Shown: piece by piece, positions 33,896-45,039 of the stretch
Layout: every line of letters starts with the position of its first letter
How positions within the stretch are numbered: the first letter of the stretch is position 1
Assembly (NCBI RefSeq): GCF_000321225.1
Contig: NW_004450267.1
Coordinates: forward strand, 6,387,399 to 6,451,398
Reading direction: 5' to 3'
DNA from: Odobenus rosmarus divergens
Lineage: Eukaryota; Chordata; Mammalia; Carnivora; Odobenidae
Length of the DNA: 64,000 bases
Notes under the pieces: generated by a model
Databases searched by the model: none
Told to the model about the DNA's origin: nothing
The model's input: only the letters and a program-made list of their open reading frames with translations
Position numbers and translations under genes: made by a program

Positions 33896-34775
33896 AGAGG
33901 GATAATATAAAGCCCTGGTGAGGATGGGGAGAAACTGGATCTCTCATACACTGTTAGTGGGAATGTAAAATGATATAGCTCCTCTGGGAAATAGTTTGGC
34001 AGTTTCTTAAAAAATTAAATACACACTTACCACACGTCCCAACAATCATATTCTCAAGGCATTTATCCTGGGAAAATGAAAACTTAAGTTCACACAAAAA
34101 CCTGTACACAAATGTTCATACCAGTTTTATTTGTAATGGCAAAAAAGTTGGAAACAACCCAACCGTACCTCACCTGGGGAATGAATGAACAAAGCCTGGT
34201 ACATACAGTAGAGTACTAGACAGCCATAGAAAGGAATGAATGTTTGATACCTGCAACAATCTGGCTGGTCCTCAAGGGTATTATCTTTAGGTAAAAAACA
34301 TCATTCTCAAAGGTTATATGCTGTATGATTCCATTTATATAACATCCTTGAAATGACAACACTATAGAGATGAAAAACAGATTAGTGGTTACTAGGGGAC
34401 AGGGATGGAATAGTGGGGTTGGGAGGGGAGACGGATTTGTGAATACAGGAAGATAGCATGAGGGAGTTCTTTTGTGGTGATGGAACAATTCTAGATCTTG
34501 GTTGTAGTGGTGGTTACACAAATCTATACATGGAATAAGACTGCATACACACACACAAACGCAGGCTTAAAGAAAATGGTAAAAACTAAGTAAGTTCTGT
34601 AGTCTAGTTAAAGGTAATATACCATTGTCAATTTCCTGTTTTGACATCTTACTAGAACTTTTTAAGATGTCACTATCGGGGGAGGCTGGGTGAAGGGTAA
34701 ATGTGACTCTACTATTTTTGCAACTTCTTGTGAGTCTATAATTATTTCAAAACAAAATTAAAAACAAAAAACGAA
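33896..34775 (+). mobile_element. L1MB/L1MC-class 3' end
   Basis: ORF2-end landmarks 'ggatggggagaaactggatc' and 'ttataacatcc..' are followed by a 3' UTR with 'aaaggtaatataccattgtc', 'gaagggtaaatgtgactct' and 'gtgagtctataattatttca'. The 112-codon minus frame at 34,216-34,554 is a reverse shadow. Confidence 0.9.
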
Positions 34776-36240
34776 TGTATGCTGAATGCCTAGGGCTGGC
34801 ATTTGGGGAGGTGAGCAAGAGGAGTGTGTAGAAGCAAATTGGGGCTGAAAAATATTTCCAGAAGTTTAACCTACAGAAGCCTTAAACTTGGTTCCCATCA
34901 TCACTCCTGATGTCATTACCTCTATGGTGCTTATTAGTCGGCCCTTGTTGGGCAGTTGTTTCTCTATTGTTTCTGTTAAGGTGCTGAGTAGAGAACTAGA
35001 TCTATTCCTAGGCAAACCAATCAATTTTAACCCACTGAGTGGAATCGCCAGGACTTCAATCCTTTTCAGTTATTAGTTTTCCTATTACCTAACATTCAGA
35101 GACTGTTTCTTGGCTGCCAGAGGTGTTTTATATTTTAACATCTGAATTCAATGACATTGCAGATGCTAGAAGTTGCCAGAAGGCTGTCCTCCAGATAACA
35201 GTCTCTTGCTCTACCTTGTATCACTGTTTTGTTGCAATGAGCATTCAGATTATGCACTGTCATCTTATTAAAACGTGTATTTTCTAATGGAGAAAGCGCA
35301 TGGAGATTGTGCAACTGTGGCTTATCCGTGTTCTTAGTTACCTGTGTCTAAATTAAGCTGAACCTCTGGGCCTTAGCTATTTCTAAACAGGCATCACGAT
35401 TTACTAAGGTTAATGCCTGGGGGAACATTAACCTTGCAGACACTAATCTAATTCAGTGCCATCACAAGTGCATAATGCGGGAGTTTGGAGTATCGCCAAA
35501 AAGCACTATTCAAATGAACATTCAGTTGGCAAGGGGTGGGAAGGTGGGCGTGGACAAGGGAAGAAGAACTCCAGAAATGGTTATAGAGACACTGTAACGT
35601 CTTTCCTTTCCCTCTCCCCTCGAATTATGTTTAAGTATTGCAGAGAAATGCTAAATAAATCTTCAAACTATTACGAAGAAATCGTGATTGTGTCTCATCC
35701 CATGCTAAGTTTCTGATGCTCATAATCACTCAACATTCACTGAGCATCTTTTACGTTACATGACTGACCTTGTGCTAGGGTGGGGACACAAAGATGAGTA
35801 ACTGTAAACCACCACCATATGGGCACCTCAAGGCGTCTAATAAACGTCAGTTGAATGAAGGCACCCTTAAAAAGAGGTTACAATTTGGCTAAGGTCACTT
35901 AAAGGGCCTCCAAGGGATGAGACAACCGTGCAATTCTAGGTCGGTATAGATCATTCCCAAGTCTTTACCATAAAGAGCTAGGTTTGGGCCCCAGGTGAAG
36001 CGAGAGGGAGAAACCTGTAAGACCTTGCGCAACAGGGTCCAGAACAGAGTCTTTCGACTCACATGCTGCTTCTCAGTTTCCAGACACTAACAGGGTTTGC
36101 TGGTTTCAAGGGCCCAGGAGTGCCGTTTCCGAAAAAGATGGCATTTGGGGTGATAGAGGCCAACGACTGGAGGTGGCGGGGGAGAGGGCAGGTAAGAGAG
36201 GAGAAACGAAAAAGCCAGGAGATTCTGGTAGATAGGTGGT
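34776..36240. other. upstream flank of CpG island 1
   Basis: Largely repeat-free and lower in A+T towards the right. A 10-bp perfect inverted repeat lies at 35,406-35,435. A repeat-derived patch may lie at 35,715-35,790. No exon is assigned. Confidence 0.5.
35406..35435. other. perfect 10-bp inverted repeat
   Basis: Arms AAGGTTAATG (35,406-35,415) and CATTAACCTT (35,426-35,435) with a 10-base spacer. Each arm holds a GTTAAT half-site as used by HNF1-type homeodomain proteins, although the spacing does not fit a canonical HNF1 dimer. Confidence 0.8.
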
Positions 36241-36549
36241 TCACCTAGGTCCCCGCCCCTTCCTTTTCCCCAGGTCCGAAACGCACCCGACCCCCGAGTC
36301 CTCCACTTCTCAGGGCGCTAGACACTGAAGGCTTGACCCCCCTGTCAAAGAGATTTCCTCAGGGCCGATATTTCTCATACTGCTTTCCCCCAGGCCCAGC
36401 CCGGGGGATCCGCGGCTCGGGGCCAGCTTTCCCGGCCACGCTGCGCCAGTGACACGCAGGCGCCGGAATCGAAGCCACGCTGAGTCGTCCCAGCCTGGTC
36501 CCCCGGCCAGGGAGGGCTGACGCCGCGGAGCGTTTCCCGTGTGCGAGGC

Positions 36550-36567
36550 TTCCCACAATGCACCGCG
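36550..36567 (+). promoter_or_regulatory. ZNF143/THAP11 (SBS-like) site
   Basis: ttcccacaatgcaccgcg matches the second half of the ZNF143/THAP11/HCF1 promoter motif (TCCCA..ATGC...GCG), with one core substitution (C for G). Such sites sit close to start sites of broadly expressed CpG-island genes. Confidence 0.6.
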
Positions 36568-36828
36568 CCGGCTGTGGCGGCGACCGCGGCGGCGCTCTAG
36601 CCGCGGCATGTCTGCGTCTCGACTGCTCTGGGAGGAGGAAGAGAAGGAGGAAGAGGAGGAGGAGGAGGGGGAGGAAGAGGAGAAAGGCGCAGGGGTGGGA
36701 GCTGTTGCCGAAGCTGCCACAGCAAAAGTTCTCTCCCCTCCCCCCTTCCCCTCCTCTCAAGGCCCTTAGAAAGGTTGGAGCTGCCGCCGCTTGCAGTCGG
36801 TGACCGCGCGACTCGGCGCCCGCCCGCG
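36560..36828 (+). other. predicted first exon, mostly or wholly 5' UTR
   Basis: The left limit (start site) is a guess near the SBS-like element. The right limit is the donor CCGCG|GTAAAG at 36,829-36,830. The exon holds a purine-only tract (about 36,630-36,690) and ends 'gtgaccgcgcgactcggcgc'. Two overlapping ATG frames, 36,558-36,803 (81 codons, Arg-rich) and 36,608-36,769 (53 codons, Glu-rich), end inside it, so neither continues into the next exon; if the start site lies upstream they would be upstream ORFs. I cannot identify the gene: no coding exon lies in the window. A long first intron and housekeeping-type promoter suggest a broadly expressed gene. Confidence 0.55.
36630..36692 (+). 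repeat. polypurine (GAG/GAA)n tract
   Basis: About 60 nearly uninterrupted A/G residues inside the predicted 5' exon, with local mirror symmetry. It could expand as a GAG/GGA-type repeat. Confidence 0.9.
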
Positions 36829-37100
36829 GTAAAGCGCTGGGCCTGGAAGGCCCGGGCCCGGGGGAGGGCGGGGGAGGGGGCGGCGCGCGGGGGGAGAGCG
36901 CGGCGGTAACGGCCTGACCCCGGGGGGAGCGAGCCGTGGCGAGGCTGGGGGTGGCCAGGGGAGCGGCCGAGGCCGAGGGAAGCGCAGGAGCTGGCTGGGG
37001 AACGGGAGGAAGCAGGGCGCGGATGGTGGGTTGGGGGGTTGAGAAAGGATAATGACGGGGGTGGCGGAGGCGAGAAGGCGGCCTCCGAGGCCTGAGGCGG

Positions 37101-40100
37101 GTGTCAGAGGTAGGGAAGGAGGTGGGAGGTTTGCAGGGGGAGGCCGGAGGGTGCTGGGTGTGGGTGTGAAAAGGCTGGGGAGACACCAGTTCTCTGTCCG
37201 TCGTGCCTGGTGCAGTGCTTTATGCACCGCAGGCCTCAGTCACTGTTGCTGCCAGAGTGTGTTCTTTGGGAGAAGGGAAGGGCAGGGGTTGGAGAAAAGG
37301 GAATCCTTGCGGGAAACGTAGTGGGAGTGTGTGCAGGGAGCGAGAGGCCGAAGGGAAAGATGCCGGGTAGGTGGAGGAATGCAGAGGGTGGCTGTGGAGG
37401 AGTCTTGAGGAGTCCGGGGGGTGTTCATTGTACAGATACATTAGGGATTTCGTTATGGAAAGAACTGAAGCGTTTCTAAGGAAAGGAAAGAAGGGATGCA
37501 AGGAGTTTCCGCGAATAGAAAGGACCGCGTTTGAAGCCAGAGGAAGTGCTGAATACTAGAGACTATGAAGAGAATGCATGATAGAATAGACAGATGTAGT
37601 AGAATTAATAAATGTTGGCCCAAGGACTAAAGAGTTATTCCAGATGGGCCAGGATGGCCTAGTTCTGAACCTGTTTGGGCTCTTCTGTAGATGACATCTG
37701 GTAAGTGCGGTCCTGTAGTGGTTGGGGTCACTGAGGATTAGACCTTAGTCTGTCGTTTTGGTCTGAGACCTTTTAGACCTGCACCAGCGAATGTGAGAAT
37801 TTCTGAAACAGACGGTAAGAAAACGCCTGGCCTTGCAGGGATCCCCTAAGCCATGAGTTTAGATTTTAGCAAATTTGAAGTATTGTCGTTTATTAGAGGC
37901 CGGGTGAACACTACTAATGCTGGAATGGAAATTACTTGGCTTGGCGGTTTTCTTCTCCACTACCCAGCTTATCTGGTCCAGGAGAACTGATGCCATATTA
38001 TTCACCCTGGGTTGCAGTACACAGGGTTATAATTAATGGTGGGGGGAGTCCATGCACGGTGGCCTTTCTTTGGAGGCTCCATTTGGAGCTCAAATTAGTC
38101 TGACGGGATTGGTTCCATAACTCTGGGGCTGGTGGGAGATCTTTTGCTATTCAGGGTTCCTGAATGTATACTCTCACCGAGGCATTGTGGTATTGAAGAA
38201 AATGCATCAGCCTGCAAAATGTGGGCCTGCAGAATGGAGGATCTAGAATATCTGCTTTGGTCTTAGGTTGCAGGGAGGTCAGGACTGGTTGTCTTGAGGT
38301 CTAGGGGAACCTGAAGAGACTGGATGATTCTAGAGCCAGGTTAGAGGGAATATTAGCATTTCCATATCAGGAAACGAACCAAGGCCTATTGGACTTGCTG
38401 AGCTCCCACCAGACCAGATTTTCAAGGGGGAAATGTAGGCTAGAACCATACTCTTAAGATTTACCTGAAAATTATTAACTTTTTGTTATTAAGAGAGAAT
38501 ATTACAATGTACACATTGTAGTATTAATTCAACTGAAGAGAGGGTAGTATAAAAAATCTTTTTATGGAAGTAGAGGGTGGAGGGATTAATGGGGAAGATA
38601 GAAAGAAATTTGGGAGAGGGATGGAAAAACTCAGTCATTTGTTTAGCAAATATATCTAAAGGAGGATGAGAATTTAGCATTAGAAATGAGAGGGGCTTTT
38701 ATTAAAAAATTTTTAGTGGAAATAATCCAGGATTTTTTTTTCTTAATTTGGGAAACTTTTTATGTCAGTACACTTAGATTTACTCTTTCTTTTCAAGGGC
38801 TTCAGTATATTACATAGTAGGATGTACCCATTTTTATTGTTAACACAGAATGAGAGAGTCTGTTTTCTTTCCGCTCACATGCACTGTATATTATCACTTA
38901 ATTTTTGTAGGTTTAATGGACTTAAATATAGTATGTCATTATTTTTCTTCCCTTTTAAATTGTATGAAATAACACATGTACATAATTAAAAAGTAAAATT
39001 GTCCTCAGGGAGCTTATAACAAAAAGCAGTAGCCCCTGTCTCACCTGTGCATTGCAGTCCCACTTTCCAGAGGCTTACTACCTGTAAGCATTAATTTTTG
39101 TAGTTTTTGCTTTTCTTCAGGTCTGCAGGTAATATACACGTACTGTTATATCTTGATTGATTAAAATGACATTATGAAGGAGTCAGAAGACTCCTGTGAA
39201 TGGAAGGGGTTTGTGTCACTGGCATTATCCCTGTTCTCCTCCTTTCAAACCTTTGATAGTTATTATTTTAGCTTTTTTATTAGCTGTCTTTATATCTTTA
39301 AATAATATGCTTAAAGAGAAAGCATTTAAAATTAGACTGGAAATAAACTGGATGAGAAGGTAAAGGGAAGTTTAATGGGTGAACCTGTAAGAAACATTGG
39401 GTTGTGGGAAACAACATCTTTGCAGCATAAGGGTTGCTGGTTAGAGAGAGGAGGAGTTGCTTGGCAATGATAGTTCATCTTGGAAGTAGTTACCGGGTCA
39501 ACTGTGCAGTGTTCTTTGACAGTCTTCTGGAGAGTTTTAGAGTGGGGAATCTGGGATTGGATTAAAAGGACCCTCGGCTGTTCTTACCAGGCTTCTGTGG
39601 CAATTCTTATAATAAGAGTTTTTAGGAAGGAATGAATTGTTGTGGATAATATGTTTCTTTTTTTGTGGAGGGAAGGAGGGATGGGGAAATGTGATAAGGG
39701 GAAGAGGATGAAGGTCAGGGTACGATGGAGGTGGTGATAGATTTGTAGGAGGCTGAAGAAAGGGTGAAGAATTCTGAGGGCATTTGGATATAGTTGATGT
39801 GAAGGAGATTTAAATTTACAGTGGTGAGACTGAGATTTGTGGCAGTTACAAGGAAATTTGCATATTTAAGTCACTAGTTTGGTGGGAATGTGGTGGAAAA
39901 AAGTACGGTGCTCATATATTAGGATTGATTTGAAAAATACTGATTTTTGAAATTTGTGTATGAGGTTTAACATCACTGAGTCAATAGACAGATGGGGAGA
40001 ATAGAAAGACCTTGCTCCCTTTTTCGGAAGTCTTGTTTAAGTAACCTCACCTCTTGAGACTCTTTACTTTGAATAAGAACAGCATTCACATGCAGATTAT

Positions 40101-40530
40101 ATACTGCTAAATCTTGTATTTGCTTTTGGGAATTATTCTTTGTTTTGCAAAGGGTGGCTAGACTGTAACCTACTCTGGAGCCAAGAGTTTCTTTAATCTC
40201 TGGGAAAATTCAAAACAGTTTGATTTTTAAGTGCTTAATAAATACCTGTTGAATGACTGATAGAAAGTAGTGTTCACTGTCAGTGATAATAGTGGGACTG
40301 TGTCAAATTGCTGAGTACTGTGGGAGTACTGTAGACAAAAATTGTGTGTGTGTGTGTGTGTGTGTTTGAGACAGTGAGGGACAAAAGGGATATATCTGGT
40401 GAAGCCTTTGGATTTAAGGGAAGAAGACAGAATGGATTAGAATGGGACTGGAACAATCTTGCCAAAACATTGAAGGGGTGGGACCAAAGGTTCTCTTCTA
40501 ATCTGAGGCTAGTTTAAGCTGAGTATATTA
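37101..40530 (+). other. proximal first intron, no exon seen
   Basis: The + strand becomes clearly rich in G and T relative to C and A, as in transcribed mammalian introns. No repeat inserts in the first 3.4 kb except possible reverse L2 traces near 39,650-39,850. Frames at 37,052-37,559 are shadows of the island edge. Confidence 0.55.
40344..40365 (+). repeat. (GT)n microsatellite
   Basis: Eleven GT units. Confidence 0.96.
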
Positions 40531-40720
40531 TTATTATTATTGTTATTATTATTATTTTAGAGTTTATTATTTATTTTAGGGGGTGCCGGGGGGAGGGGGG
40601 GACAGAGGGAGAGGGAGAGAGAGAATCTTAAGCAGGCTTCACGTGGGACTCAATCTCATGCATGACCTGAGCCAAAATCAAGAGTTGGACACTTAGCCGA
40701 CTGAGCCACCCAGGCACCTA
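40531..40720 (-). mobile_element. old carnivore SINE (minus) with (ATT)n tail
   Basis: The poly-T side has turned into an (ATT)n array (40,526-40,556). The body is shortened and G-rich. Reverse head 'gagccacccaggcaccta'. Flanks aagctgagta / aatctgagta. Confidence 0.88.
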
Positions 40721-40986
40721 AATCTGAGTAAATTTTAAATCTGGATCTGGAGTTGGTGGCTGGTTTAATTTGGATTTTCTTACCTAAATGACTGCGTAGA
40801 GATTTTTAGCTGTTTTAAGAATCTGTCTGATGTAATTCATTTTTGGCCTTTACCTTCTCATCCAAAAAGCGTTAGGTGAAATTTCTTCCCTCAAGGAATT
40901 TATAGTATTTATATTTTTTTAGGGGGAGAAAGACAGTTATGAAGTAATTTAGTAACACTTTAAGATTTCAGAAAGTTGATTTTTTT

Positions 40987-41178
40987 TTTTTTAAAGATTT
41001 TATTTATTTGACAGAGAGAGACACAGTGAGAGAGGGAACACAAGCAGGGGGAGTGGGAGAGGGAGAAGCAGGCTTCCTGCGGAGCAGGGAGCCCCCGATG
41101 CGGGGCTCGATCCCAGGACCCTGGGACCATGACCTGAGGTGAAGGCAGACGCTTAACGACTGAGCCACCCAGGCGCCC
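40987..41178 (-). mobile_element. carnivore SINE (minus), perfect duplication
   Basis: cagaaagttgatttttt is identical at 40,969-40,985 and 41,179-41,195. Very close to the consensus, including 'ggggctcgatcccaggaccc'. One of the youngest insertions here. Confidence 0.97.
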
Positions 41179-41195
41179 CAGAAAGTTGATTTTTT

Positions 41196-42989
41196 AAAAC
41201 AGATATCAAAAGTATACCTCCAGATGAGGATTTTTGTATTTTGGTAGTCATTTTCAGTAGTAGCATTCAGAACTTTTTTGGATCACCTTTTCTGAATTCC
41301 CTTCTGAGCCTCCAGCACATTCTGTACAATTTATCTGTTTATTAAGTACCTATTGTGTACTTTTGGGGCACTGGGCTTGTAAAGGTGGGTTAAACATGAT
41401 CCCTATCTTCAGTGTTCATAATCCCTTCAGAATGGCAGAATTACAAATAGTATTAGGCATAATGTTAATTCAATAGTCTCATTGGTGACAAATCTTTTTA
41501 GTTTGAAAGATTTGATTTTTAGAAATGCTGAAGATCCGTCAATAACAAATAGAGTGAATAAAGAATAGTTTTGGTTTAAATTCAGTTAGTCACAGAAATA
41601 GGAATGGTTTTCTTGGTTGACTTATTAAGTGATTTTTGAAAACACTCCCTGTGATGAAGTCGGAAATATGTTGAACAGTGATGATAGCTTCACTTGTAGG
41701 TAGTCGAACACTAGATAAATGTTGGTTAAGTGCATCACATGGTTGGGTGGATGGAGTGAATAAATGGGTAAGTGGTAGCCTCCCAAGGTAACTATTTTAA
41801 AGAGGGCCTCACTGATTTTAACCAACTGAACCACCAGGCGCCCCTAGGACCTCACGGATTTTAATACGTAAATAAATTCTTGGTATATTTGTTAACAAAC
41901 ACTTTGATTACTGTGAACAGGATGGTTTATGATTAAGATCCCAAGTGAGTTTTATGGACAGTAAATGCTGTAGGAGTTCAGGGAATGGAGAAATGAATAT
42001 TGGCTAAGGTTTGGGGAAAGGATTTAAGTGTACCACACTTTAGCTAGATATTTGAAAGGATTCCTTAGGGATCTCAGGAGAGGAACTAAATTGCTCCAAA
42101 TTTCTCTTGCAGCCCTAGAATGAACCTAGAGTCTGGATCTATTTTTGTCTGAATGCTTTCTGCCTATTTCATTTTAGCTACTCCTACTGGTTTGTTCCTC
42201 TTCAAATTCTCCTTTGCTGGGTAGATTTTGAGCTCCTGGAACAACGGTGGCGGCGGGGGGGGGGTCCTGTTTCCATCTATGTCTAGTGTAACTTTTAGTT
42301 TTTCCTTTTATGAGCCTGTACCCCACAAATTACTTGGTCTCTGTGAGTGAAGAGCATGAGTCAACTTGGCTCTGCTATCCTGGCATTTTCCTGCGTGCTT
42401 TTCTCAAAGCTGCTTTCTGAATTACAGAATAGAATAGTCAGAGAATTGAGGGCATATGTCTAGTAGACACATGCTTGTTGAATAAATGAATGAATGAGAA
42501 AGTATCAGATAATTTACAAGCTCTAAATGATCTATATGTTTCTGATTGTTTCAATTTATTTATTCATAACCTGCCTTTTTTCTGCAAAGGATTTATTGGG
42601 GCTGACAGAAATATGTATACTATTATATGAATTGAAATAATTGAAGTATAGTTGAAGAGAAAATGAAAGAAAAATCTGTTTAAAGAATATAAGGTCTATT
42701 ATTATGAATGCTAGAGAACTAGGAATAAAGTGGAAGATAACCAGATGGAGAAGGAAAGGTGTTATCCCACAGAAAGTATGATTCTGAAAGAAGAAAAAGA
42801 TTATTAATATATGATAGGTTATGTTTAGCAGAAAGCAAGAGAAGATTGAAAGTGTAGAGGATTATTTGAAATGGTTATTTTGGGGAGGAAGATGGTAAGG
42901 CAATTTGAAGGATAATAGTAAACCGAAGTTTAGAATGTAGCAGAAATTAATTTATGATGTGGATTTATAACAGTTTTCAGAAAATGATG
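41196..42989 (+). other. first intron, unclassified
   Basis: No exon is seen. Contains an 11-G run at 42,256-42,266 and the head-only SINE remnant at 41,821. Minus frame 41,625-41,834 has no support. Confidence 0.45.
41821..41845 (-). mobile_element. head-only SINE remnant
   Basis: Just 25 bp, the reverse of the SINE 5' head (accaactgaaccaccaggcg then ccccт-like end 'cccct'), lying exactly between agggcctcactgatttta (41,803-41,820) and aggacctcacggatttta (41,846-41,863). Body and A-tail are missing although both duplications remain. Confidence 0.85.
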
Positions 42990-43760
42990 GGGTGAGTTCT
43001 CTTTAGTCAACAGATAATGAACATTTGTTATATGTAAAAGCATTGTTAGATGTAGTTAGGAATAAATCCTTCGGGATTTATATTCTCGTATGAAGCTGGA
43101 CTTGTGCACAAATAACTACACTATGATCAACATATCTTAAGAAAAACGGAATGTTACTGAAGTTAAAAGGTAGGAGAAAACATTTGAGTAGGGGGAAACC
43201 TGGGACTACATTTAATGGCATGCAAGTGGCTTTTGAGCGAGTCTTTGAAGGGATGGATAGGATTCTGACTGGTAGAAATGACTGGAAAGAGAGCGTTCCA
43301 AGCTGAGGGATTAGCAAAAGCAAAGACTTGGAGGTGAGAAGCCAAGGATATGTGGGGAATAGTGAGTTAGTGTTTAATTTTTTTTTTACCGTGATCCACA
43401 GTAAGAAATACATGTCACATCTTCAGCTAATATATGCATATTTGAATGTTTGTGTATATGTATAAAACAAGATACACCAATAACCATATCCCTTACCATG
43501 TTGGATGCACTCATATGTTTTCCATTCTATTCTGTTTGGCCAAAAACAAAAGGATGGCTGTCACTCACAAACTGATTTCATGACTGACTAAATGTTGATG
43601 ACAACTTGTAGTTTGGAACACAGAGAGAGTTCATGAATAGGGCATAAGATGATAAAGGGTAGGAAGAGTCAGTGGGGTTGGATAGAAAATGGGTGACCTT
43701 GAAAGCTAAGCTAAGTAGTTTGTGTTTGATATGATGTAGTGTTGTGCTTAGTAAGCAAAC
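42990..43760 (-). mobile_element. L2 LINE (minus), patchy
   Basis: Reverse L2 landmarks: 'aagagagcgttccaagctga', 'agcaaaagcaaagacttgga', and after a gap 'gaccttgaaagctaagctaa' with 'gtagtttgtgtttgata'. About 43,400-43,600 is not assigned. Confidence 0.6.
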
Positions 43761-44125
43761 AGAAGCTGGGTTTTAGTCTTGGCCCTTCTATTTTACCTGT
43801 GCTATGATTATGGAGAGAATTACTTCCTTTCTGAGATTCCATTTTCTCATCAAGAAATTGATTTGGGACTCCTGGGTGGCTCAGTCGGTTAAGCATCTGC
43901 CTTCGGCTCAGGTCATGTCATGATCCCAGGGTGCTGGGATCGAGTTCCACATCGGGCTCCCTGTTCACCAGGGACCCTGCTTCTCCCTCTGCCTGCCGCT
44001 CCCCCTGCTTGTGCTCTCTCTTTCTCTCTGACAAATAAATAAAATCTTAAAAAAAAAAAGAAATTGGTAATTATTATACCTTCTGGCAAGGGTTGAGGCT
44101 AGGATTTGAGGATTAAAGTATGTTA
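43735..44125 (+). mobile_element. MIR SINE (plus) split by a SINE
   Basis: The left piece has 'gctgggttttagtcttggcc' and 'ttctgagattccattttctc'; the right piece resumes with 'gtaattattataccttctgg' and 'atttgaggattaaagtatg'. Confidence 0.75.
43867..44059 (+). mobile_element. carnivore SINE (plus), sense to the gene
   Basis: One of three sense-oriented SINEs in the intron. Contains a local 'catgtcatg' duplication in 'caggtcatgtcatgatccc'. Flank aagaaattg is repeated on both sides. Confidence 0.95.
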
Positions 44126-44219
44126 ACAGGATGAAAATATGTTCACGTATCATTAATGTATAGCTACTCAACTTTTTTGAGTAGAGAATGGAATAAAAAC
44201 CTGTATATTAAATACCTTA

Positions 44220-44965
44220 ATCTGATGATAGCTGTACTGTACTGGGTAGATTGGCGGCAGTGTGGTAGGGTAAGATTGGGGGGGTGACAAACCCAGTTAG
44301 GCTACTGGAGAAACTTAAGAAGGGCTTCGATTGTTTTGATAGCAGGATTAGAAATGAGGGGTTGGATTGTGATTGGATGGTGAAAGGAGGAAAGGAGGAA
44401 AGGAAATTTAGAGCTGTGGTAAGATTCAAAAGGCAGCAACTGAAACTGGAATACATGTTGGGGTAGTTTAGTGGGGTACATTAGGGTAAGTAGCTGCAGT
44501 TTCTTGCATATAGTAGGTCCTCAGTTATTTGAATGATTAAATACATAAATTGAGGAAGAATTGCAAGTGGAGACAGTAAGGGATAGGTTTGAGAAGGAGG
44601 GGTGAGATTGAAGGGTGCTTTTGAGGGACTGCAAGCATATCTTGAGGGAATATTTCTGTATACTTACTGCGCACAATGTTCCATGGTAGGCAGTGTAAAG
44701 GATACATGTTTATATATGACACAGTTCATTTTTTTTAGGAGTTTATCCTGGGACAAAAATGTGTACACATCTGTTTATGACAGAAGTACTATGGCAGGTT
44801 CAACTTTGTAGAGAAGTTGGTGTGTAGCTTAGGCCTTGAAGGATGAATAGGATTATAGTAGGCAACTGGTGAGGGTTGGTATTCCAAAAAGAGGGAGTAT
44901 GATATGAGTGACAGAAAAGTTCTGGTTGTGTTTAGGGGTTGGTGGTCTAGATTAGCTGGAATTTA
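44220..44965 (-). mobile_element. L2-type LINE pieces (minus)
   Basis: 44,220-44,460 ('gattggatggtgaaaggagg') and 44,640-44,965 ('taggccttgaaggatgaata', 'ggcaactggtgagggttggt') resemble reverse L2 blocks. The middle is unclear. Confidence 0.5.
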
Positions 44966-45039
44966 GGGTTCATATTATGAATTGAGGGAAATAAGGCTGT
45001 AAAGTAGAGGAAACATCTAAAAATCTAGACTAAATGGGT

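Larger units (their letters stand above)
36250..37100 (+). promoter_or_regulatory. CpG island 1: promoter of the rightward gene
   Basis: Abrupt rise to very GC-rich, CpG-dense sequence. Contains a GC box (CCCCGCCCC, 36,251-36,259), no TATA box, a ZNF143/THAP11-like element at 36,550-36,567, and long G-runs on the + strand after 36,840 (positive GC skew, as downstream of a CpG-island start site). Rightward polarity is inferred from that skew, from the donor at 36,829 and from the G/T-rich intron that follows. Long minus-strand frames here (36,359-37,186, 275 codons; 36,766-37,227) are open only because GC-rich DNA has few stops; they are Pro/Arg/Ala-rich and have no domains. Confidence 0.88.

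Noticed and set aside
36359..37186. 275-codon minus-strand open frame in CpG island 1
   Set aside because: Its Pro/Arg/Ser-rich translation, with overlapping open frames in other phases, is what stop-poor GC-rich DNA gives. No domain, and promoter polarity points the other way.
41815..41850. CTCF site suggested by 'ccaccaggcgcccc' in the SINE head
   Set aside because: SINE-borne CTCF sites are known in carnivores, but this string departs from the core where GGGGGCGC is expected.
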